Shown piece by piece: positions 14,851 through 19,963 of a stretch of DNA of 19,963 nt; position 1 is the stretch's first letter; the number at the start of each line of letters is the position of its first letter. The translations under genes and the position numbers were made by a program. Source of the stretch: JBAZDC01 sp041654595 (lineage in GTDB: Bacteria; Pseudomonadota; Gammaproteobacteria; Burkholderiales; Burkholderiaceae_B); assembly GCA_964551305.1 (NCBI GenBank), contig CAZKBT010000055.1:1-19963 (forward strand). Direction: 5' to 3'. The notes beneath the pieces are model-generated. The model was not told where the DNA came from, ran no database searches, and saw only the letters and a list, made by a program, of their open reading frames with translations.

Positions 14851-14860
14851 TTTAATTGAA
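14846..14860. promoter_or_regulatory. 15-bp palindromic operator candidate for the Lrp/AsnC regulator
   Basis: TTCAATTTAATTGAA is a perfect 7+1+7 inverted repeat. Lrp-family operators are typically AT-rich imperfect palindromes of about 15 bp. It covers the -35 of the regulator's own promoter and lies about 70 bases before glmS, so it may serve either gene. Binding by this regulator is inference. Confidence 0.5.
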
Positions 14861-14884
14861 AATAAGAAGTCAAATTTCTTCAGA

Positions 14885-14896
14885 TTGTGAGCACAA
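14885..14896. promoter_or_regulatory. short inverted repeat upstream of glmS
   Basis: TTGTGAGCACAA is a 5+2+5 inverted repeat ending 33 bases before the glmS ATG. It could be an operator or part of the glmS promoter region, where no clear -35/-10 pair was found. Length and symmetry are modest, so chance is possible. Confidence 0.25.
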
Positions 14897-14929
14897 TAGG
14901 CCGTCTGTCATTCTTATCGGAGCAAGCCT

Positions 14930-16762
14930 ATGTGCGGTATCGTCGGCGCGGTTGCGCAACGCGACATCGTCCCCGTCCTGCTGGAAGGACTGAAACGTCT
15001 GGAATATCGTGGATACGACTCGTGCGGCGTCGCGGTGCATTCCAACGGCGAATTGCGGCGCGCGCGTAGCACGGACCGTGTCGCGGAGTTGGATGCGCAA
15101 GTGGCGCGTGATTCGCTGGCCGGCTTTACAGGCATCGCCCATACGCGCTGGGCGACGCACGGCGCGCCCGCCACCCATAACGCCCACCCGCACTTTTCGG
15201 GCCACGGCGACAGCCAGGCGCGCATCGCGCTCGTGCACAATGGCATCATCGAAAATCACGATGAACTGCGCGAACAGCTCCAGGCGGCGGGTTACGCATT
15301 CGAAAGCCAGACCGATACGGAAGTCATCGCCCACCTGGTGGACCACTTGTACGCGGGCGACCTGTTCGAGGCCGTCCAGGAAGCGACCCAGCGCCTGACC
15401 GGCGCCTATGCCATAGCGGTATTCTGCCGTGACGAGCCGCATCGCGTCGTCGGCGCCCGTCACGGTTCGCCATTGGTCGTGGGCTGCGGCGACAACGAAA
15501 ACTTCCTGGCGTCGGACGCCCTGGCCCTGGCCGGAACCACGGACCAGATCATGTACCTGGAAGACGGCGACGTCGTGGATCTGCAGTTGTCCCGCGTCTG
15601 GGTGGTGGACGGCGCCGGCGCGCAGGTCACGCGCCAAGTCCACACTGTGCACGTGCATACCGGCGCGGCCGAGCTGGGCCCCTATCGCCATTACATGCAG
15701 AAGGAAATTTTCGAGCAGCCTCGCGCCGTATCCGACACTTTGCAAGACATCGAAGGAATCAGTCCCGAGCTGTTCGGCGACGGCGCCTACGCGGTATTCA
15801 AGGAGATCGACAAGGTCTTGATCCTGGCGTGCGGCACCAGCTATTACGCGGGGTCGACCGCCCGGTACTGGATCGAGTCCGTCGCCAAGATCCCGGTCAA
15901 CGTGGAGATCGCCAGCGAATACCGCTATCGCGACAGCGTGCCGGATCCGCGCACGCTCGTGGTTACGATATCCCAGTCCGGCGAGACCGCCGACACCTTG
16001 GCGGCGTTGAAGCATGCCCGCCGCTTGGGCATGGAGCAAACCCTGACCATCTGCAACGTCGCCACCAGCGCGATGGTGCGCGAATGCAAGCTCGCCTACA
16101 TCACCCGTGCGGGCGTCGAGATCGGCGTTGCTTCGACCAAGGCGTTCACCACGCAATTGACGGCCTTGTTCCTGTTGACCTTGGCGCTCGCGCAAGCCAA
16201 AGGCCGGTTGAACGACGAACAAGAAGCGGAACACCTGAAAGCCCTGCGCCACTTGCCGGTGGCGATCAGCGCGGTGCTGGCGCTGGAGCCGCAGATCATG
16301 GCTTGGGCGGACCGTTTCGCCGGCAAGGAAAACGCCTTGTTCCTGGGGCGCGGCATGCATTACCCCATCGCGCTGGAAGGCGCGCTCAAGCTCAAGGAAA
16401 TCAGCTATATCCATGCGGAAGCCTACCCGGCGGGCGAACTCAAGCATGGTCCGCTGGCATTGGTGACGGACCAGATGCCCGTGGTGACCATCGCGCCGCG
16501 CGATGAGCTGCTGGAAAAGCTCAAGTCCAACAGGCAGGAAGTGCATGCCCGGGGCGGCGAGCTCTATGTGTTCGCCGACGCGGACACTAGGATCGGCAGC
16601 GGCGACGGCATGCACGTGATCCGCATGCCGGAATACTATGGCAAGCTCTCGCCCATCCTGCATACGATACCGCTGCAGCTGCTGGCGTACCACACGGCAT
16701 GCGCGCGCGGCACGGATGTGGACAAGCCGAGGAACCTGGCCAAGAGCGTGACGGTGGAGTAG
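14930..16762 (+). CDS. glmS: glutamine--fructose-6-phosphate aminotransferase (isomerizing)
   Basis: GlmS makes glucosamine-6-phosphate from fructose-6-phosphate and glutamine, the first committed step to UDP-GlcNAc. The 610-residue length is standard. After Met removal, Cys2 of MCGIVGAVAQRD is the glutaminase nucleophile; TRWATHGAPATHNAHPH and HNGIIENHDELR complete that site. Two SIS sugar-phosphate domains follow, with ACGTSYYAG, TISQSGETADTLAAL, STKAFTTQLTALF and HAEAYPAGELKHGPLAL, ending in the conserved DKPRNLAKSVTVE. CGGAG precedes the ATG at a normal distance. It is divergent from the Lrp gene. No glmS ribozyme-like leader is expected here and none was recognised. A palindrome TTGTGAGCACAA lies 34 bases upstream of the start. 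Confidence 0.98.
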   Translation: MCGIVGAVAQRDIVPVLLEGLKRLEYRGYDSCGVAVHSNGELRRARSTDRVAELDAQVARDSLAGFTGIAHTRWATHGAPATHNAHPHFSGHGDSQARIALVHNGIIENHDELREQLQAAGYAFESQTDTEVIAHLVDHLYAGDLFEAVQEATQRLTGAYAIAVFCRDEPHRVVGARHGSPLVVGCGDNENFLASDALALAGTTDQIMYLEDGDVVDLQLSRVWVVDGAGAQVTRQVHTVHVHTGAAELGPYRHYMQKEIFEQPRAVSDTLQDIEGISPELFGDGAYAVFKEIDKVLILACGTSYYAGSTARYWIESVAKIPVNVEIASEYRYRDSVPDPRTLVVTISQSGETADTLAALKHARRLGMEQTLTICNVATSAMVRECKLAYITRAGVEIGVASTKAFTTQLTALFLLTLALAQAKGRLNDEQEAEHLKALRHLPVAISAVLALEPQIMAWADRFAGKENALFLGRGMHYPIALEGALKLKEISYIHAEAYPAGELKHGPLALVTDQMPVVTIAPRDELLEKLKSNRQEVHARGGELYVFADADTRIGSGDGMHVIRMPEYYGKLSPILHTIPLQLLAYHTACARGTDVDKPRNLAKSVTVE

Positions 16763-16781
16763 GCGTGGCGGCTGCGGCGCG

Positions 16782-17450
16782 TCAGCGCCCGCCGGCGGCC
16801 AGCAGCGCGCTTTCGATCTCGCGATAGCCTTGAGAGCGAGCATGGCGCAGGGGTGTGACGCCTTCCCGGTCGGCAAGGTTGGGATTGGCGCCCGCCCTGA
16901 GCAACATGTCCACGATCCGCTGATGGCGCTCGCCTCCGTCGCCCAGTATGACGGCTTCGAGCAACGCGGTCCAGCCCAGGTTATTGACGTGATCGACCGC
17001 CACGCCGGCCTCGATCAGCGTTCGAACCGTCTCGACGTGGCCGCGTTCGGCGGCGGGAATCAAGGCAGTGCCCCCGTAGCGGTTTGTGCTTTGAAGATCG
17101 GCGCCGTGCGCCAGGGTCATCTTCAGGATGTCCAGATGGCCCCGAGCCCCGGCATACAGATAGGCGCTGTCGTTGATGCGGTCCTTCGCGTTCACGTCGG
17201 CGCCGGCCTCGATGAGCGCGCGGGCGGCATCGACCTTGTTCGCCCTTGTCGCGATCAGCAGCGCGGTCGAGCCCGATGCGTCGCGCGCCTCTATTTCTAC
17301 GCCTTCCGAAACAAGCCGTTCGATGGCCGGCGCATCGTTATGTTCGGCCGCAACGTGCAACGGATACTGATTCATGGGTATTCCTGAAACGGCCTGCATG
17401 CTTGCAAGCATGCAGGCCGTGCAAACAATCACGGCCAGCGACTTGAGCAT
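16782..17450 (-). CDS. ankyrin-repeat protein with probable signal peptide
   Basis: A 222-residue protein with a likely Sec signal (MLKSLAVIVCTACMLASMQA, cleavage near AVSG) followed by about six ankyrin repeats. Typical repeat cores are YPLHVAAEHNDAPAIERLVS, GSTALLIATRANKVDAARAL, GGTALIPAAERGHVETVRTL and GVTPLRHARSQGYREIESAL. Ankyrin repeats bind other proteins, so a periplasmic partner is probable. The start is open: ATG 17450 has GGAGG only four bases before it, while ATG 17375 has AGGA at six bases and would give a 197-residue cytoplasmic form without the signal. A 32-bp palindrome lies between the two starts. The gene converges on glmS with a 19-base gap and may be cotranscribed with the hydrolase upstream. 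Confidence 0.85.
   Translation of the reverse strand: MLKSLAVIVCTACMLASMQAVSGIPMNQYPLHVAAEHNDAPAIERLVSEGVEIEARDASGSTALLIATRANKVDAARALIEAGADVNAKDRINDSAYLYAGARGHLDILKMTLAHGADLQSTNRYGGTALIPAAERGHVETVRTLIEAGVAVDHVNNLGWTALLEAVILGDGGERHQRIVDMLLRAGANPNLADREGVTPLRHARSQGYREIESALLAAGGR
17389..17420. repeat. 32-bp perfect palindrome without spacer
   Basis: Each arm is 16 bases (ACGGCCTGCATGCTTG and its exact complement) with no central spacer; symmetry stops on both sides after 32 bases. It lies in the signal-peptide region of the ankyrin gene and, in RNA, would form a strong hairpin just before the second possible start at 17375. It reads through as TACMLASMQAV in the ankyrin frame. Confidence 0.9.
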
Positions 17451-17501
17451 ATGGCCTCCAAGTGGGTGGGCAAGGGACAATGCGGCGACGGGACCGGCCG
17501 C

Positions 17502-17597
17502 TCATGCCAACGCACCGCCCGCGAGCAGCAAGAGCAGCCACCAAACCAGGGGCTGGTGGATCACGCTCCGAAGGGCCTGGGGGTGGTGGGGCGTCAT
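17502..17597 (-). CDS. possible 31-residue membrane peptide
   Basis: A short open frame starting 19 bases after the hydrolase stop encodes a polar, His-containing N-terminus (MTPHHPQALRSVIHQ) and a strongly hydrophobic end (PLVWWLLLLLAGGALA). It could be a single-helix membrane peptide. The stop lies 51 bases before the ankyrin start and in the same frame as it. No good ribosome site is seen and I recognise no family, so it may be chance. Apart from this frame, the gap 17451-17616 shows only a weak CCACCA/TGGTGG inverted repeat. Confidence 0.3.
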   Translation of the reverse strand: MTPHHPQALRSVIHQPLVWWLLLLLAGGALA

Positions 17598-17616
17598 GTG
17601 CTTAATGTGATGACGG

Positions 17617-18672
17617 CTACTCGGCTTGCTTGAAATCGAAAGGCTTTGCAGAAACGAATCGGCCCGACACCTCGCCGGCGAAAATCCGGTTCATGTCCAC
17701 GCCCAGGTCGAGGGTACGCGTTTCAGCGCCTTCCGAAAAGTCGAGACGCTTGAGATCCACCCAGAACACATTGGGCGACGTGGCGGACTCGGCATAGAAC
17801 AAGCTGTTCTTCTGGTCCGCCACGACGCGCCAACGCGTCGTGGACAGATTGGGCGCATCCGGCAGGCTGATGCCATAAGGCACCGAGACATTCCGGACGA
17901 TGCTGAACACCGCCGCCGCGGCGATCCGGGGGTCGTCGCTCTGGACCACCGCATCGGTGTAGTAGCCCGCGCGCACGAACCGGTCCGACGCGCGGGTGGT
18001 GCCGGGTAGAAACGCGCGTCCATCGACTCCGTTCCAGTAGCTCGTGATCGCGAGCTGCTCATCATAGGAAGGCTCGTTCGTCATCACCCGGAACTCGCGG
18101 CCGTGGTGAATGCGCAACTTGCCGTCGATCCACTCGAAAATCGCGCTGTCGCCCGTGGCGTCGGACAGCGACAGATGCAAGGGGGCAAGACTGCCGGGCC
18201 GGCCGGGCACTTCGCCGCTGACCACTTGCACCGGCATGGCGCGAGCATGTCGCACCGCTTCCTCGACCGTTGCGAACTGGTCGAGGAAGTATTGCGCCCA
18301 TATCGACAGCGATATGCGGGGCGTGACGCCGTCGTCCTCGGGGTATTGCGCGTTGGCCATCCACAGCAGATTGGCATTGAGGCCCGCCTCGTTCATCCCG
18401 TCCACCGCCGAGATTTCATAGCCGGAAACGATCAGGCTGCCATAGGTGGAAGTCCATTCCACGGATCGCGGCCCGGCGGCCCCATGCCGCTTCATGCCGC
18501 GGGGGAAGACCCAGAGATTGCTGACGATCGGGTCCTTGAAGTCCATCGAACGGCCGGTGAGGTAGGTATCGTTCGGACCGTGATAGACGACGCGAGTGCA
18601 GGCCTGCGTTTCCACGGCCATGAACGTGGCCGCGGCGGCTAGCGCGGCAAAAAAGCATGTAAATCGGGCCAT
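17617..18672 (-). CDS. exported linear amide C-N hydrolase (choloylglycine hydrolase family)
   Basis: A 351-residue Ntn hydrolase of the bile-salt hydrolase / penicillin V acylase family. A signal peptide ends exactly before Cys25 (VETQA then CTRVVYHG), so cleavage would expose the N-terminal cysteine nucleophile. The spacing to Arg41 and Asp44 (GRSMDF) equals that of Cys2, Arg18 and Asp21 in bile-salt hydrolases, and Asn199 (MTNEPSYD) matches the family's Asn. Arg231 lies in SDRFVRA. The likely reaction is cleavage of an amide such as a conjugated bile acid, penicillin V or acyl-homoserine lactone; the substrate is not decidable here. It starts 17 bases after the outer-membrane protein gene, so the two are probably one transcript. 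Confidence 0.93.
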   Translation of the reverse strand: MARFTCFFAALAAAATFMAVETQACTRVVYHGPNDTYLTGRSMDFKDPIVSNLWVFPRGMKRHGAAGPRSVEWTSTYGSLIVSGYEISAVDGMNEAGLNANLLWMANAQYPEDDGVTPRISLSIWAQYFLDQFATVEEAVRHARAMPVQVVSGEVPGRPGSLAPLHLSLSDATGDSAIFEWIDGKLRIHHGREFRVMTNEPSYDEQLAITSYWNGVDGRAFLPGTTRASDRFVRAGYYTDAVVQSDDPRIAAAAVFSIVRNVSVPYGISLPDAPNLSTTRWRVVADQKNSLFYAESATSPNVFWVDLKRLDFSEGAETRTLDLGVDMNRIFAGEVSGRFVSAKPFDFKQAE

Positions 18673-18688
18673 ATCGGATAGCGCTCCA

Positions 18689-19537
18689 TTAGAATCGATA
18701 GGTCAGTCCGAGGACCGGACCGCGTAGGCGCACGTCGTAGACGTGGCCCCGATGCTTGTAATCGACATCGAGCACCTTGTAGCCCGCCGAAGCGGACAGG
18801 CGGTCGGAGAAAACATAATTGATCGTCGCGAGCGCCGACCAAGTGTGGTTCGAGCCCCAGCCGAAACCGCCGACGTCCGCCTGCATGTGCAGCGAGAAAC
18901 TATCCGTAATAGGAAGGAATGTACGCACGCCGATCAAGGGGTCTATCCAACTGAAATCCTCGCCGTGGCTGGCTGATCGCGTTCCGATGGCGGGATGGCT
19001 CGCCCTGACCGCGACATCGGTGGAGATGTGCCAGAAGCGCGCGCCCCCCAGGACGTCGAGCGTGAACCGCGGTGTGTCGACGACCCGGTAGCCGCCCTGC
19101 AGGCTTGCCGTGAATTGCTTGCTGTCGACCTTTGCGTCGACCCCGGCCCCTGGCGGGATCGCGACGCCCAGGCCGGGTATCTGGAATGCCGACAGCGGAC
19201 CCTGGCCTCGGCCGTTCGTCGTGCTGACATACATCATGTCGCCCGATAGTACGAACCGATCGCGGCGCCCCCACACGTTGACGAAGCCGCCGACGTTGAA
19301 GTCACGCATTACGTCGGAGAAGGACTTATCCACACCCATCGTCGGCGCATCCTGGAATGGGGAAATTGTCCCTTTGAGCCCCGCCGCCCACAGATACGGG
19401 GTGACTTGCCAAGCCCACGATGCGCCGCTTTCCGCGGCGGCGAACGATGGCGCCGGCTGGTCTGCTGCAATGCCGTCGGCATAGGCGGCCTGGGCGCAGC
19501 AAAATGACAAGGCAAAGGCGATGGCATATCTACTCAA
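18689..19537 (-). CDS. outer-membrane beta-barrel protein
   Basis: A 282-residue protein with a signal peptide (cleavage near QAAYADG) and a beta-barrel pattern: alternating aromatic strands such as WQVTPYLWAAGLKGTI, FTASLQGGYRVVD, FTLDVLGGARFWHIS and LSASAGYKVLDVDY. It ends in the terminal Phe (VLGLTYRF) expected for insertion by the Bam complex. No specific porin family is recognised; it resembles generic outer-membrane proteins of about 250-300 residues. The start is TTG at 19537, supported by GGGGGA eight bases before it and by the signal peptide; no in-frame ATG fits. It precedes the exported amidase gene by 17 bases, so it may admit the substrate or release the product. Confidence 0.85.
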   Translation of the reverse strand: MSRYAIAFALSFCCAQAAYADGIAADQPAPSFAAAESGASWAWQVTPYLWAAGLKGTISPFQDAPTMGVDKSFSDVMRDFNVGGFVNVWGRRDRFVLSGDMMYVSTTNGRGQGPLSAFQIPGLGVAIPPGAGVDAKVDSKQFTASLQGGYRVVDTPRFTLDVLGGARFWHISTDVAVRASHPAIGTRSASHGEDFSWIDPLIGVRTFLPITDSFSLHMQADVGGFGWGSNHTWSALATINYVFSDRLSASAGYKVLDVDYKHRGHVYDVRLRGPVLGLTYRF

Positions 19538-19647
19538 GGTATACGTCCCCCATGCTGAGAACTTCCGCTCGCGAGTGCCTTTCCCTCCATGATGCGCTTT
19601 ATGATTCGGCCTGGTGGGTGATCAAGGCAATCCATCCAAAGATTCGT

Positions 19648-19653
19648 ATTATA
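19648..19653 (-). promoter_or_regulatory. possible -10 element for the outer-membrane protein operon
   Basis: TATAAT is read on the minus strand about 110 bases upstream of the TTG start. A GTGAC-type -35 sits 15 bases further upstream, a short spacing, so the promoter is only plausible. The rest of 19538-19708 holds no gene that I can support; a small CCGCAT/ATGCGG stem-loop lies at 19675-19695. Confidence 0.35.
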
Positions 19654-19708
19654 TGGATTTCGCCGTTTGGTCACCCGCATGGCAATAGAATGCGGTTAAC
19701 TTCGTCTA

Positions 19709-19778
19709 AAGGCCGGGTGAAGCGCGGAGACCGGCTCGCTGTAGGTTCGAGTTCGTGCGGCCGTTCTCCGCCGGCCTT
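19709..19778 (-). terminator. large GC-rich stem-loop after the Bug-type gene
   Basis: Two seven-base blocks, AAGGCCG (19709-19715) and GCGGAGA (19724-19730), pair with the adjoining blocks TCTCCGC (19765-19771) and CGGCCTT (19772-19778). An eight-base bulge lies on one side and a 34-base loop between. It begins directly after the stop of the gene to the right and likely ends its transcript on the minus strand, though only three T follow. GCCGG at 19712-19716 could pair instead with CCGGC at 19731-19735, so two exclusive folds are possible. Confidence 0.5.
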
Positions 19779-19779
19779 G

Positions 19780-19963
19780 CTATTCTTGCTTGATGCCCGT
19801 TTCGCGAACGATCGCGTCGTACTTGTTTATCTCCGACGTAATGAACTTGGAGAATTCGTCGGGAGACATCGGCGTCGGGGTCAGGCCTTTTTCCTTGAGG
19901 CTGTTTTGAAACGCTTCATCCGCCATGATCGCCGCGACGTCCGTGCTGATCTTGTCCTTCAGG
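19780..19963 (-). CDS. Bug/TctC-family tripartite tricarboxylate transporter substrate-binding protein, N-terminus outside window
   Basis: Sixty C-terminal residues are visible, beginning LKDKISTDVAAIMADEAFQN and ending with DAIVRETGIKQE before TAG. The pattern of a helix with ADEAFQNSLKEKGLTP, then MSPDEFSKFITSEINKYDAIVRETGI, is the typical end of Bug-type periplasmic binding proteins, which are greatly expanded in Bordetella and relatives. They bind small carboxylates or other metabolites for uptake. The ligand cannot be told from this end, and most of the gene lies beyond the right edge. Followed on the minus strand by a GC-rich stem-loop. Confidence 0.88.
   Translation of the reverse strand, partial: LKDKISTDVAAIMADEAFQNSLKEKGLTPTPMSPDEFSKFITSEINKYDAIVRETGIKQE

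Noticed and set aside
16776..16789. GGCGC/GCGCC hairpin between glmS and the ankyrin gene
   Set aside because: Only five base pairs, no T run, and mostly within the ankyrin coding end.
14870..16876. 668-codon open frame on the minus strand across glmS
   Set aside because: It is fully antisense to glmS, whose motifs and length are complete. Its translation is rich in Arg, His, Gln and Val, as expected from the complement of GC-rich codons, with no recognisable domain.
19701..19779. tRNA-like look around GGTTCGAGTTC
   Set aside because: The T-loop-like bases lack a matching five-base stem, and no acceptor, D or anticodon arms fit. The region folds instead as a long hairpin.

Overview
The window looks like a chromosomal segment of a high-GC betaproteobacterium of the Alcaligenaceae, close to Bordetella or Achromobacter. 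The evidence is the dense GC-rich coding, the arrangement of the caa3 oxidase cluster, a PhaM-type protein next to glmU, small DUF2909, DUF2970 and DUF3717 proteins, and the C-terminus of a Bug-type (TctC family) solute-binding protein at the right edge. I cannot name the species from sequence alone.

Left third (1-8165, almost all minus strand): genes for a caa3-type, copper A-containing cytochrome c oxidase and its assembly factors. In transcription order they are ctaC (subunit II with a fused cytochrome c), ctaD (subunit I), a 37-residue membrane protein, a DUF2970 protein and ctaE (subunit III). A bidirectional terminator follows. The second block is SURF1, a SCO-like thioredoxin-fold protein, ctaA (heme A synthase), ctaB (heme O synthase) and SCO1/SenC, which is cut by the left edge. 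One small DUF2909 gene on the plus strand separates the two blocks. A perfect FNR/Anr-type site lies just upstream of ctaC. The copper B chaperone CtaG (Cox11) is not present in this cluster.

Middle (8428-16762): a DUF4743/Nudix hydrolase gene overlaps a convergent DUF3717 gene. Then come a PhaM-like granule and DNA-binding protein, glmU, a DHA2-type 14-helix MFS exporter, a family 4 glycosyltransferase, a convergent Lrp/AsnC regulator and glmS. GlmS and GlmU supply the first and last steps of UDP-GlcNAc synthesis, and the exporter and glycosyltransferase are tightly coupled behind glmU. The AT-rich gap between lrp and glmS carries a 15-bp perfect palindrome over a good promoter facing the regulator.

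Right part (16782-19963, minus strand): an apparently accessory set for the cell envelope. It comprises an outer-membrane beta-barrel protein, an exported choloylglycine-hydrolase-family (linear amide C-N) Ntn hydrolase 17 bases behind it, a possible 31-residue membrane peptide, and an ankyrin-repeat protein with a likely signal peptide. A 32-bp perfect palindrome with no spacer sits in the 5' end of the ankyrin gene. The window ends in the Bug-type protein, followed by a GC-rich structured element.

No tRNA, rRNA, insertion sequence, CRISPR array or prophage gene was seen.
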